NCBI GenBank assembly: GCA_030620095.1
Contig: JAUTXW010005188.1
Location: 1,118,001 to 1,182,000 of the forward strand
DNA length: 64,000 nucleotides
Reading direction: 5' to 3'
Source of the DNA: Kuschelorhynchus macadamiae
Lineage: Eukaryota; Arthropoda; Insecta; Coleoptera; Curculionidae
Shown here: piece after piece, positions 36,801 to 49,627 of the stretch
Numbering within the stretch: the first letter of the stretch is position 1
Layout of the letters: each line of letters starts with the position of its first letter
Translations under genes and position numbers: made by a program
The notes under the pieces: generated by a model
Databases searched by the model: none
What the model was told of the DNA's origin: nothing
The model's input: the letters and a program-made list of their open reading frames with translations, nothing else

Positions 36801-37366
36801 ATGCACGCAAAGTTCTTCAAACGGCCGTACCTATTTCTGTATAAAAGTACCCAAAACTTACCTTATAATAAAACTCTCTTTTTATTACGAAAAGTCTTTT
36901 GGAATATTACAATTTATACAATATTACCAAATAAATATATGTATATATAAACTATATTACCTGTGTGTGGTGAAATTCGTTACGAGTGATGTTCGGGGTA
37001 AAGCACAAGTTATGGAATTTCTTAAATTTATTTTTCTTCATGTTCAATTTGTATTTATTTTTTACTGTTTTTGCTACATTTCTATTTTGTTTGCCAAGCT
37101 GAAAGTTACCGTTTTCTTAAATAGTTATTTTGCGCATGCGGAAATAAGAATTTAAGGCAATGCATATGTTTTATTCATATCTCCACCAATAATTCACACT
37201 TGAAGAAATACATTTTAACTAATCATGTTTTTGTTCAGATTTGACATACATACGTAAATACAAATATTCATTCACTCACCATACCTACTTAAATAAAACC
37301 ACTGCTTTGATACCCCAGTATACCATTTACCATTAAATTTTGTTAATCTATTTTTATTTCACTATT
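36801..37366. other. Non-coding DNA
   Basis: Two short + frames (36768-36950, 36967-37155) have no recognisable relatives. The second is phenylalanine-rich low complexity. Confidence 0.4.
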
Positions 37367-38060
37367 TTTGTACTTCCCTCGTTAAAGGGAAGTATTGTGA
37401 TCGTAAAAAAATCACCCTCCGAGATTTTTGCGTTTTCGGTTTTCTGGTTTCCGAAAAACATGTTCTTTCATTTCCGTCTGTCGGTCTGTTTGTTTTTCTG
37501 TTACTCTATACGCGGCATAGCTCAAAAAAGACTTAGTCGATTGACTTAAAATTTTGTTCATAAATCAGGGGTTGTAATGGGATGAAATCATTATTAAAAA
37601 GCTACTACTAGTTTAAAACTTGTGCTAAAATAAGAAGTGTTATAGGAATAAAATAGTAACATTTTTGTGTAAATCCATTATGGCGGGACAAACTCACGGG
37701 CTAATAAAATGTTTAAAATTTTAGTACCAAAGAATTATTTATGCAATTGAGTTGAAATTGTGTACAAAAATCAACTGTTTAACAGAGATAGACTGGTAAA
37801 TTTTTAGTGCGAATCCTATATGGCAAAACAAGATGGCGGCCTAATAGAACGTTAAAGTATTCGGTTAAATTCACTTTCTTGAAATAAAGGTCATCCATAA
37901 TATTAATATATTTTACTTCACGTTAAACCAATTTTTTTTTAAGTTATCCTTAAGTTTTCCTTGCGGGGCTTCATTACATGATATCCGGACTCCTAGCATC
38001 AGTGGGCCCGGAGCGATACAGAGGCATGCGGTAAAATTTTTGGAAAGGGAAGCGATTCGA
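37367..38060 (+). repeat. ATGGCGG-family repeat, copy with head module (+)
   Basis: Starts with the palindromic head ACTTCCCTCGTTAAAGGGAAGT, then ATTGTGATCGTAAAAAAATC and a TCTGTCGGTCTGTTTG pyrimidine/guanine stretch. Monomers follow, including CAAGATGGCGGCCTAATAGA at about 37829. The tail is lost. Confidence 0.75.
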
Positions 38061-41000
38061 TACATAAAGGTAAAGAAAAAAGATCTTTGCTTACCTTCTC
38101 GGAGATACGAAATTGAGATCTATGATCTGTTACTTTATGAACCATTACTAAAAGCTATCAAAAACAAAACAACAAAAAAACATTAAGATATTCGTTAAAA
38201 AATTAAAGTTTTAATCACAGAAAAACTAATCGAGGCATTTTTCACAGTTTCCGCTATTCACGACTTATTTATACTTAACTTATCTATTCGTCTATCAACG
38301 GCTGCAAATTTGTCTATTATATCGTCGTAAAATTTTGGATTTTCCGATGACTGTTTAACGCACGCTTATTCGATGGTCAATAGCGCTGAATTAGAAAGTC
38401 TATTTTCCCCCATTTTCACTTGTTGAGTTTCTTCTAAAACTTTTAATGCGCTTCAATGAATGCTAAAACATTTCGTTCAACTGATCAACCAGTTATTTTT
38501 ATGATATTTAACAGATTCATGGGCGTTTTTTATCACTAATTTTAGTTGTTTCATAAACTGGGAGTGTAATTCTGCAATATTTAGTAAGATTCTGTCGGAA
38601 AATTTGATGAATTGTAGTTACTAGTATCAAAATTGCACAATTCTACAAATTTTAGTTCGTTAAACTTTTGAAATCGGGAAATCACTAAAATATTATCGAA
38701 CATTTCGGCATATAGTCGACGCTAGGAGGACTCTCTATCACTAACATTATCGATTTTAATCTTTTTTCTTTCAGGTTCTAAGTCCATATTTTTACTTTTA
38801 TTTTCGGCGTCTAGGGACCCTGAAACGTGAAGATCTGTAAAAATCTCGGAGGAAGATCTTTTTACGAGTAGTCGTACCTTTTGTATTGTCTTGTCCATGC
38901 CTCGCTCCGCCGGCTCTAAACCAACTTAATTTAATCTAACTCGGAATTTAATAAATTCTAAGACAAAAGTCGAAATTTAATAAATACCGAATTAGTAAGT
39001 CTTAATAAATTCCGAATTAGTAAATCGGATTTAATAATTTTAGCAAAAAATATTTCTTAAATTTTTGTGGCTTTTCGAATCCGTCAATTTATTTTTTTTA
39101 TCAATAATTTATTATTAAAAATTTAGTCCAAATATTTGAAATTTTTGCAAGGGTCATAGTTAACACTCTGCATATAATGTTTTTGATCAATTACGACATT
39201 GTCACTAAAATATTTTATTTTAAATCAAATTCCTAAAAATAAGTTGAAAACCCCATCTCGATATTTTCATTAGTTTTTGATATATAAGTCTTCAAAATTG
39301 CCTTATTACAAAACTGCATAACATATTCTCTATAAATAAAGATCTTTTTTATTGCATGTGTATTGTTAATGGCCATGATTTGCGTCTAAAAGATAATGCG
39401 TAAAAAGTTAATTAATTGTTTAATCAAAGATTACATAATAAACACTGCCGGTTATTTTAAAGTATTTTTGAAAAATAAAAAGGCCGGAAAATGAAATATC
39501 AATGCAAAAAATCTATAAACTAATACTTTTTAAAATAGCGTTCTTGAATATTCTAGAATTAAATAGTAACAGACATCATATAATATTTGATAAATAAATC
39601 ACCTTTGCTCCCTCATGCTATTAACTTCATTCATTTTGAAGCATATTTTGACTTCTGTTGTTACTTTGTCAGGTTTGTTAAGATTTGTATGCATTCGCAA
39701 ATAACAAGTAAATACTAATGGAGAGGTTAAACGTCACTCAAGCCACTGTGAGAAATGGTTAAACTTTTAAGATCTTATAGTAGACATTTCTGATAGTTAT
39801 TTATACATTAAAAAAACTTCACCCCAAAGAAGTGGAACAAAGACGTTCTAACCATTTCTTAATGCACTGGCATTGTTTTTTTGAAGAAATTCGATATGTA
39901 TGCCGTAGGTAAGCTTGGCATAACTACTCTGAAAACAATCGTGTCAATCTGTTAAACACTCAAAATTTTATAGAGAACTATTCCAAACAAATTATGAATG
40001 TGAAGCAGAAGTTGATATTATTAATACATTTAAAAGTTGCAATATTATGAAAGTAGAGGCTACAATTGAAATTATAGTGGAGTAGCGTTTATTATTATTA
40101 TTTCAAATACATACGTTACGATTATTGATTGTTCTATAAATTCTATGCATGTACAATAAAGCAATATATAAATACTACAGCAGCACCAGACATATTTTAC
40201 GAACTTCTACTTATAAGAACGATAAAACTTTGTTAATAAACTTTAATATATGATTTTTAATTTAGGGCGAATGTTCTACATGCGCTGAAAGATACATTTT
40301 TATTTTCTCATATATTTTTCTAAAAGACGATGCTCAGCAGCGAATAGTAATATAATATGTAAATCAATCTAAAATTTTCCTTGTATAGAAGTCATTTTAT
40401 TTCAGGACCGTAAATCTGTCGAAGGCATTTCAGACATATTATTGAACATAGAAGCTATAAAATAGATCTGAATTTTTAAATTCTTTTAGTCGGTTTCGGC
40501 AGGTTTATATGTGTATCTAGTTAAAAATGTAAATTGCATTTTAACACTCATATTGCAATATAAATTACCTAACACTTTTTGTATAAAAGCAACTGTAAAA
40601 TCACTATGTTACTCTAACATAAAACTATAATATTTGTTGTAATTCAAGAAACGTGAAGTTTAAAATTGATCAAATCATTCTTACGTTTATTTTATTATGT
40701 CTTTTTTACAGATAGAGGCAAGGTAAAAATAAGGCACTGATGGCAAATATTTTTCTTTGCATATAAAACCTTCGTAGAAGAAGGGCTATTCTTGGTAAAT
40801 ATTTGCACTATATTGTTTTAATTTGTAATTTTTCTTTTTTGATATAAGAAAGAAATTGACCTAATCGTCGTTATAAAAATGTTCTTTATTCGGTTCTCAT
40901 TATCGACAATAAAAGTGCGTGTTTTAAACTTCGCTTCATCCCTTTAGCACACCCCGCTTATCTGAAAGCTAGGAGCTAAGTGATAATTGGGGGTTCTACT

Positions 41001-42114
41001 TAATTTTCAAAAAATTCAGTTATTTTGTAAAATAATTATAAATAAAGTACACTAAAAATGTAGTAAATTATATAAAAAAAAGCAAATATTACTTTATAAA
41101 TAAAAGTGAGATCATTTAAAAGTATAAACAAATGCAAAAAATAAACTTTACAAAGATAGTTTTGGTGTCCAAGCTGAAGAGTTTATAAATAAAATAGATT
41201 ATAGCCCCAGTTAATTTAGCCATCTTCTTGCACATCATTCTCCATATTTGTCCATCCATATTTTGGAAATAAGATGAGCCTTCATTTATATACTTCTGTC
41301 TAGTGGTATCTGTCACAAAGCAGGATATTGTTGAATCATGGATTCGGGAATAAGAATAAGATACATCGTTTCTTATTGAAATTCGTAGCTATCTTTGTCA
41401 CTTTGTAAAATATTGGTACTAGTACTATGTTGACTCAAAAGTAAGTCAGCGACAACGTGAAAAAATGGATAGATCAATTGTGGTAGATTTATCCTTTTCT
41501 TCGCGTATCTTTAATAACCGAAAAGAACGTTTGAAGTGACAAATTGTTACGTGATATGTAGAGTACGTTAATTTTCATTAAAATTACCCCCTCCTCCCTT
41601 CCAGAAGCAATATCCCGGTGCGCTACTAACTGTAAGTCGACATAATCAAAACGGTAAATCTTATTCTACAGAATTATCTCCAAAATTTCTGTGAAAACTA
41701 TAATTATTATTTTATTTGTTTTATTGCAAATTTTTAGTTATTGTTTTTATGTTGTTTTCTTTTATTAAACCCTTTTAAATTAAAACGTGCTTTTGATTTT
41801 CAGAGATAGATATTATTACATTGTACTATATTGTAAAATACTAGAGACATACAGTTTTTAGATATGTGTAAAAGGAGAGTAGTAAATAATTTTTCTACAA
41901 CTAATAAATAATGCTTACATTATCAATATGTGTTTGAATAAATAAAAATACAAATTACTTCTATCAGTGAATAATGACTTATTACTCACAGGTTACAACC
42001 AATCATGTTATTAAAAATAGTATGCCTATGTCTATCTACGTATCCAAATATTGGCAAAATATTACACTATTGGTGATTTTTTTAATAACTGTAACATTTT
42101 TCTTTTTCACCTAG
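38061..42114. other. Probable PKC-gene intron with sparse repeats
   Basis: Apart from the fragment at 38780-38900 I see no coding region. Short degenerate repeats of an AATTCGGAATTTAATAAATT type occur at about 38935-39045. The stretch ends in a polypyrimidine tract and acceptor (TTTTTCTTTTTCACCTAG) at 42095-42114. Confidence 0.5.
38780..38900 (-). repeat. ATGGCGG-family head fragment (-)
   Basis: GGCGTCTAGGGACCCTGAAA and GTGAAGATCTGTAAAAATCT are the reverse complement of the head segment seen in the + copies. Confidence 0.65.
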
Positions 42115-42216
42115 AGTGTGACGTTAATTGTCATAAAAAATGCGAAAAATTAATGGCAAACCTGTGTGGAATAAATCAAAAACTCGTTGTGGAGGCTATT
42201 GAGAAAGTTCGAAAAG
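42115..42216 (+). CDS. Exon of a novel-type protein kinase C (C1 domain, second half)
   Basis: A 102-nt exon bounded by TTTTTCACCTAG on the left and G|GTAAGTGAA on the right. Read with two bases completing a split codon, it gives CDVNCHKKCEKL, MANLCGINQKLVVEA and IEKVRKG. Cys/His spacing C-x4-H-x2-C-x7-C is exactly that of the distal half of a PKC-type C1 zinc finger, and NLCGINQKL is characteristic of the second C1 domain of novel PKCs, especially delta. The C1 domain binds diacylglycerol or phorbol ester and recruits the kinase to membranes. The first half of the domain and the kinase domain must lie in other exons, not found here. Both introns adjoining this exon are many kilobases long. 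Isoform (delta versus epsilon) is judged from wording only. Confidence 0.85.
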
Positions 42217-42426
42217 GTAAGTGAATACAAATTGTTTTAAGTTAACATAAAATTTTAACAAATAATTGGAATATTAGTAATCATGATGTTGCATTCAACA
42301 AAACTGTGGGTAGGCAAAATGTAAAAGCAAGAATTAAAATGTAGCATGAATTAAACTGTACAGGGTCATCCCCTGAGGACTGAATAGGTGTCTTTTTTCA
42401 ACTATAGATTTATATAATAAAAAAAT

Positions 42427-43320
<894 letters not shown>

Positions 43321-43436
43321 ACTGAAATAACCATTAGATGTAACTTTCTCTGCAAAATTGCAAAATAAAAAACAGTCCAATTCAAAATGAATTAGCTGTG
43401 ACATAAACATAGTATTTTCTAAACGGAAGGTCCTAT

Positions 43437-44700
43437 TTTTACTTCTCTCGTAAAAGGGAAGTATTATAATCGTGAAAAATCACTCTCCGAGATTTTTTCA
43501 GATCTCCAAGTTTCAGGGTCACTAGATGCTAAAATGTTTTTTCAATTCTTCGGTCTGCCTGTCTATCTCTTTGTCTTTCGGTCTGTCTATTCGCGGTATA
43601 GGTAAAAACTACTTACGCGATTGACCTGGTAACATTTTGGTAAGAATCTAATATGGCATAACAAAATGGCGGTGTAGCGAAATATTAAAAAAATTATTAC
43701 TAAAAAAACTATTTGTCTAATTTATTTCAAATATTATGTACGAATCCAAGAAAGCGGAATAAAATGACTGCTTAGTGAAATATTTAAAAATTCGGCGTGA
43801 AAAAATATTTAATGAACTGATTTCAAATTGTGTACCATAATTAATCGTAGTATAGAGGTGAACTAGTAAAACTGTAGTACTAATTCAATAAGGCTGAAGA
43901 AAATGGCGGCCAAATAAAATGTCTGTAATCGTGAAAAAATCACCCATTCAGATGTTAAATATCTTCACGTTTTAGCGTGCCTAGATGCCAAAAAATATGT
44001 TTTATCAATTCCGTCGTTCCGTCTGTCTGTTTGTCTGTCTGACTGTCTGTTCGCGGTATAGCTTAAAAACTCCTTTACTTATCAGATTTACTTCTTTGGT
44101 AAAAATCCGATATGCCAGAACAAGATGGCGGTCTAGTGAAACGTTAAAAAATGTTTACTAAAAAAACAATTATTCAATTTACCTAAAATTTTGCACAAAA
44201 ATCAAGTGTTGCATAGGAACGAAATAACATTTTGGTATAAATCCAAGATAGGAAAACAAAATGGCTGCCTAATAAATTAATTAAAAATCAGCCTCATTAG
44301 ATTAAGTTCAAATTTTGTGCAAGTATTAAGTGTGATATAGAAATAAACTGGTAAAGATGTGGTACGACTCCAAAATGGCGGCCAAATAAAATTTTTAAAA
44401 AGTTAACGTAAAAAATCTGGTTTAATTGACTTTAAATTTTGCAGAAAAGTTAAATATGGTATAAGGATAAACTGGTGCGAATTCAACATGACGCGATGTA
44501 AATACTACTAATTAAATTTAATTTTAAATTATGCCCGAAAATATTGTTAGGAATCCAATATGGTGGAACAAAATGGCGCCCAATAAAAATATTTGAAAAG
44601 AAAGTATAATGACTGTACTGAACTAAATTGGTTTACACTTCGCTATTCCCAATAAATGAAAAGATTTATAACGGGGGACGTTCCGCTTAAAGAAATTTTT
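43437..44700 (+). repeat. ATGGCGG-family repeat, full-length copy (+)
   Basis: Head ACTTCTCTCGTAAAAGGGAAGT at 43440, then GTATAATCGTGAAAAATC, CTAGATGC and a CTGTCTATCTC-type tract. About eight monomers follow at ~120-130-bp spacing, each with a 'TGGTAA..TTTTGGTA.GAATCCAA.ATGGCGGAACAAAATGGCGG' type core (near 43640, 43740, 43870, 44100, 44230, 44350, 44470, 44550). A second head module is embedded at about 43921-44060. It ends with the tail GGGGACGTTCCGCTTAAAGA near 44672. No coding capacity. Confidence 0.8.
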
Positions 44701-45655
44701 TTTTAATAATATTAAACTTAACTATTTTTTTAGAAATATTAGTCCTTGTTTTAATAACATTGCCCTATTTATTTTATCAGCTAATACAAAAGTCTAATTA
44801 TCTAAGAGAAGTATGCTTTCAAAGTCAAAAGTGATATACACACAGGATGGGGTAGTTTGGTTGTCAAATATAAATATCATAATGTGAATATTTTTATAAT
44901 TTTATTAAGTCTTTTGCTAGGAAGAGTTGGAAGAGAGAATCAGTTCTATTTATTGGGTTATTAATTGCCATTTCACTATGGTTTTTAAAAACCAACCCTG
45001 TATTCTTAAACAAGTTATTAAGACAATTCAAAGAAAACCTGGGCGTCATAAATGACTAAAAGTGACGACTGTGTAATACCTGCTTTAATTTTGTATTATC
45101 TTTTTCGCGCACGTAGTAATGAGAGAATCATTTTAAAAATAATTTTATGTATCAAACGTGAGACATTTAAAGTTTCGTGTCGCAACAGACCTGAAAAAAG
45201 CAGGAAGCTATATCATAATTCATTTGATTTTAGTTCAATTGTTTTTTAATAGCATTTTCCAAGGTTGAAGTTACATACAATAGCTATTTCAGTTTCAGTT
45301 CAGGATAAGATTATGTTGCATGATACTATACAGATTTTTTTGATGCACTAATGATTCTGAGGTAATTTAGTTATTAGTTAAAGTTTTTTTTAAAGTTTTG
45401 AACATTTTTAATAAAATGTGTTGAATTTTTTCAAGAAAGGGGTATTTATGCACAATTTATATCAAACTAACCGAATTTAGTCCAAAAATACGGATACCTC
45501 AAATGAGTCGGTAAAGGCTGTATATTATTTGCTGATGGTGGACGGAATTTAAAAAAGCAGTATCTTGACAACGTAGTTGATTAAAATGTCATGCTGGTAA
45601 CATGGAGGTTTTTGTGTCCTTTCTACTCTAACCGGCAACAATCTCTCTAGGCATC
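44701..45655. other. Non-coding DNA
   Basis: Only short unassigned frames (45052-45249 on +). No element or RNA gene recognised. Confidence 0.4.
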
Positions 45656-47000
45656 TTTTTTTACTTCCCTTGCAAAAAGGAAGTATTGTAATCGTAAAAA
45701 AAATCACCCTCCGAGATTTTTTCAGGTCTTTACGTTTCAAGGTGGTTTTTGCGTTCAAATAAATGCCGAAAAACGTGTTTTTTGATTCCATTGGTCTGTC
45801 TGTTGGTCTGTTTCTTCGCGGAATGGCTAAAAAGCTATTTACCAGACTGACTTAAGATCTTGATCAAAAACTAAAGGTCAAATTTTGTTAAAAATCAAAT
45901 CTGGCGATATAAAATGGCAGCCTAGTGAAAGGTTAGAAAAATATAACTAAAAAAATATTTATCCAATTTACCTCAAATTTTGTATACAAGTCAAGTAGGT
46001 ATTACGTAAGAATCAACTGGTAAAATATTGATTCGAATTCAAGATGGTAAAACAGAATGGCGGCTTGATAAAATATTTCAAAATTCAGCTTGAAAAAAGT
46101 AAACAATAGATGGATTTCAAACTTTGTTCAAGAATTAATTGTTGTATAGAGATGAACATTTTTTCGAATCGTGAAAAAATCGCCCTCTCAGGTTTTACAA
46201 TCTTCACGTTTTAACGTCCCCAAATGTCAAAAATATAGTTTCTTAATTCCGTCGGTCTGTGTGTCTGTTTGTCCGTTAAAAAACTACTTGCCCGATTGAC
46301 TTCAAGTTTTGGTCAAAAATAAGGGTCGTATGGGGATGACCTGGTAATATTTTGGTAAAAATTCAATATGGCGGAACAAAATGGCGGCTTAGTAAAGTGT
46401 TCACTAAAAATCTCGTAATCCTATTTACCACAAATTTTGCTCAAAAATCAAGTATTGCATAGGAAGGGACTGGTAACATTTTGCTACGAATCTAATGTGG
46501 CAAAACAAAACAAAAATACTTATTAGATTAATTTCAAATTTTGTGCAAACATTAAGAGTGATATAGAAGAAACTGGTAAAATTGTGGTATGAATTCAAGA
46601 TGGCGGAACAAAATGGCGGCTAAATAAAATGTATGAAATACAACTAAAAAAATCTTTTTTAATTGACCTTAAATTTTGCAAAAAATCTAAATGGTATACG
46701 AATTCAACATGACGGAGTAAAATGACGGTCTTAAAAAATCAATGTAAAACTATTTATTCATTTATTTCAAATTATACTAAAAAAATCAAATGTGAAAGAA
46801 GTAGAAACTGGTAAAATATTGGTATGAATCCAATATGGTGGAACAAAATGGTGCCCAATAAAAATGTTTCAAAAGATAGTATATACATGTGTTACTAAAT
46901 GACTATGTGCGGAACTAAGTGGGTCACATTTCACTATTCCTAATAAAAGGAAAAATTCATATCGAGGGAAGTTCCGGGTAAAGGAAATGTATCGATTTAT
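45656..47000 (+). repeat. ATGGCGG-family repeat, full-length copy (+)
   Basis: Head ACTTCCCTTGCAAAAAGGAAGT at 45662, monomers through the body, and a second embedded head module at about 46166-46290. Tandem cores such as CAAGATGGCGGAACAAAATG occur at about 46596. The conserved tail GGAAGTTCCGGGTAAAGGAA is at about 46969. It has the same two-head architecture as the copy at 43437-44700, so this is a structural feature of the family. Confidence 0.8.
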
Positions 47001-47436
47001 TTGTCATCAGGCGATGCCATTTAATTTGCTATTAATAGTATGAATCAATTCGATGAGGGTAGAAACTATATCATCGGTAAATTGGCCTTACCTGAAACTT
47101 CCCTCACTAAAAATCTTTCTTTTTTCAAAGAAAACAAAGTATTTGACCTAGTTTAGTTCGGCACATATGTATTTAATATTATGTTCTGGGCGTACAACTA
47201 AGAAGGGAGGCCGGCGATTCTAGAAGAGATACAAAAAAAGTTTTTTATAAAAGTAATGTTATAATAATATTAAAATATTTTGGTATATAGATGGTCATCC
47301 GTTTATATTATTAGTGAAACAAAGATTTTTTAATAAATATACGCTGTATATTGTTTAAGTTTCGGATTTTAATAAATATCTAACCCACTACGAGTGAAAA
47401 TTCTTTTTTTTTCAGTTATTGAAGTTTAAAACGCGC
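47001..47436. other. Non-coding DNA 5' of the LTR element
   Basis: Contains a short reverse tail of the ATGGCGG family (GGCCTTACCTGAAACTTCCC near 47084) and otherwise AT-rich sequence with no recognised feature. Confidence 0.45.
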
Positions 47437-47709
47437 TGTACAGGACATAGTAATAGGGTCATAAGGAGATTGACTCCATAATTGTTATGCTGTTTTATTA
47501 TTAAGCAATGTTTTACTATTACGAATGTCCAGCACAGCTTTCGTTGGGTATTGTTTAATTAGTATTTAGGTTAATTAAATATTATACAATACTGCCGAGT
47601 AACACTTTACATTTCTTGTAAACTTAGTTTGGAATAAAGTAGTAGTTCACCAAGATATATCGTGTTGTTAATCACGGCTAATTTCGGGGTGACTCCCGAG
47701 TACATTACA
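47437..47709 (+). repeat. 5' LTR (273 bp)
   Basis: Starts TGTACAGGACATAG and ends GAGTACATTACA, the canonical TG...CA pattern. A polyadenylation-type AATAAA lies at 47633. Confidence 0.93.
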
Positions 47710-47727
47710 TGGCGATCCTCCCAGCCG
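47710..47727 (+). promoter_or_regulatory. Primer binding site candidate
   Basis: TGGCGATCCTCCCAGCCG begins immediately after the 5' LTR. The TGGCG start fits complementarity to the 3' CCA end of a tRNA, as in insect 412/mdg1-type Gypsy elements that use tRNA-Arg. The exact tRNA is not determined. Confidence 0.6.
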
Positions 47728-47803
47728 CGATCTTCTGAGACGCCGACACCGAAAAATGTCTAGTGGTAATTTTGTGTAATTTAGTACCTACAAAGAAAGT
47801 ATT

Positions 47804-48034
47804 ATGGGTTCCAAACAATCAAAGGAAGAGATTGTTATTGCACAAGCAGGGAACAGCGGCGGCACCACAAATTCTTCGGACTTCAGTAAGGGCGTGTCTT
47901 TGTTTGAAGTGCTGGCTTTACTACTTGGAGCGATCATTTTGGTGGCAATCGCTAGTTATTGCTACCTACGTTTCAAGAGAAACATGAGAAGGACGATACG
48001 GCGAGAGATTGTAAGAAGTCAAGAACTTGCATAA
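47804..48034 (+). CDS. Small predicted myristoylated, membrane-spanning leader protein of the LTR element
   Basis: An intact 76-codon ORF between the primer binding site and gag. The N-terminus MGSKQSKEE fits the N-myristoylation pattern (Gly2, Ser6). A Gly/Ser/Asn-rich segment follows, then a ~24-residue hydrophobic stretch (FEVLALLLGAIILVAIASYC, residues about 34-53) and a strongly basic tail (FKRNMRRTIRREIVRSQ). This layout suggests a lipid-anchored, single-pass membrane peptide with the basic end on the same side as the myristate or facing the cytosol. It is the only intact ORF in an otherwise damaged element. It is unlike Gag, protease or known Env proteins. A role in membrane targeting or particle assembly is a guess. 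Confidence 0.6.
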   Translation: MGSKQSKEEIVIAQAGNSGGTTNSSDFSKGVSLFEVLALLLGAIILVAIASYCYLRFKRNMRRTIRREIVRSQELA

Positions 48035-48386
48035 AGAAGAATTCCAACCAGACGATAAATTTGGATCGATTTTTAAAATCGGTCTCAACAGGGAACTTCA
48101 ACTGGTCAGTCCACCCGGTGGCTAGCATCGAGGGAACCGACTAGTAGTAGGCAAAAAGTGCCGCTAGTTCGCAACGTTAGACAGTGTCTGGAAGGCTAAA
48201 GGACAGGATCAAGTCACACCCCCCCTTCTTTAAGCAATACAACCCCCGACTGCCTCCGAGGACAAAAAAAAAAGAAAAATATATTTGAGGTTTGATTAGC
48301 AATAATAATTATTAATTTTATATATTTTATGTAATTATTTTTTCTTTCTCTTATAAAAATTTAAATTATATGTTAGATATTTATAG

Positions 48387-49602
48387 ATGAGTAGTATAGG
48401 AATTAACACTTTTAAGGAAATTTACGCATCAGTACAAAAAGTTAATGCGAATATTTCAAAGGAACCTCTAGAACGGCGATCTAATTTAGAGAGAGTAAAT
48501 AATTTATTATTAGATGTCGGAAACTTAGAAAATAAGTTTGGACAAATAAAAACAGAATATTCTAAGGTAGAGAGAGAGTCTGACGAAATTCAGAGAGTTA
48601 GAGCGTATGTTAAAGAAATAGACAAATATCTTCTAAATTCTCGACAAATATTATTAGAAAGAATACGTACCATATTAGAACCGTCAACAACGCAGGAAAA
48701 AATACTTAGTAATAATTATAGTGATTCAAGTAATCGCACAATGCCGGAAAAATTCGATTTGAGAACTGCAGCGTCCTTGTTGCCTATCATGGACGGCACA
48801 CAGGATGCTACAGAGCAACTTATTGACACAATCGAGCTTTATAGCGAATTGTTAGGCGACGATGGTAAAAAACTTTTAATAACATTTGTCGTAAAGACTC
48901 GGTTATCTCAAAGTGCGAAGATGCGTTTAGATAAAACTTATAATAACTTAAATAATTTAATTGCTGATATGAAAAAACAATTACTGTCAAGAAAATCTGC
49001 TGCGGCGCTGGCAACTGAGCTACATTTGGTTAAGCAAGAGGGAAAATCAATCGATGACTATGCAAAGAATATAGAAGAACTCTTTCTTAACTTAACGTTA
49101 ACACAGGCCGACGGTAACGATGATAGTTTACCGATTTTGCGGAATGTAAATGAAAAGCTCGCGATCCATGCATTCTCAAACGGGTTAAAAAATAAAGAAC
49201 TACGAACAGTAATTAAAGCTAGAGACTATTCCACTTTAAAAGATGCCATTTCAGGGGCCAAGGACGAGGAAAAATTAAATTTTTCCCATCCAGTACATAA
49301 CGCTTTTCACATACGTTCAAAAATTTGCTAGGTTTGGAAACCGCGGCAATAGAACCCGATTTTCAGGTAGAAGTAGATATACTAATAATAATTACAGTAA
49401 TAAAACATATGACACTCATAGTATAAACAATAGTCAGCGAAACTTTCGAGGCCAAGGTCGGTCGAGACCATACCGTCCTACATTTCGAGGTCGACGAAAT
49501 AGCTATATACGATCACAACACCGTGTTTACACGAATATGACTGATAATCAAAATTTTAACTCGAATGAAATAGACCAAGGACAAAGGTTTTTTCGTCCCT
49601 AA
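48387..49602 (+). pseudogene. gag of the Gypsy element (one frameshift)
   Basis: Starts at ATG 48387 (MSSIGINTFKEIYASVQ). The first ~300 codons have coiled-coil-like and capsid-like content, including PEKFDLRTAASLLPIMDG and SIDDYAKNIEELFLNLTL, the latter typical of Gypsy capsid domains. Near 49290-49325 the frame shifts. In the other frame an Arg/Gly-rich basic tail follows (FARFGNRGNRTRFSG, FRGQGRSRPYRPTFRGRR), ending at TAA 49600. No CCHC zinc knuckle is visible; the RG-rich tail probably serves as the RNA-binding nucleocapsid, as in 412/mdg1-like elements. Confidence 0.8.
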
Positions 49603-49627
49603 TGAGAGTGATAATAATAATAACGAA

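Noticed and set aside
40712..40722. Possible 11-nt microexon (TTTTTTACAG before, GTAAAAAT after) in the putative PKC intron
   Set aside because: Splice-like flanks this short arise often by chance in AT-rich DNA, and 11 nt would need to fit the reading phase of unknown neighbours.
43437..47000. Regular ~120-130-bp spacing suggestive of a CRISPR-like or satellite array
   Set aside because: Units are diverged, contain no unique spacers and sit in a eukaryotic intron; they are modules of a dispersed repeat.
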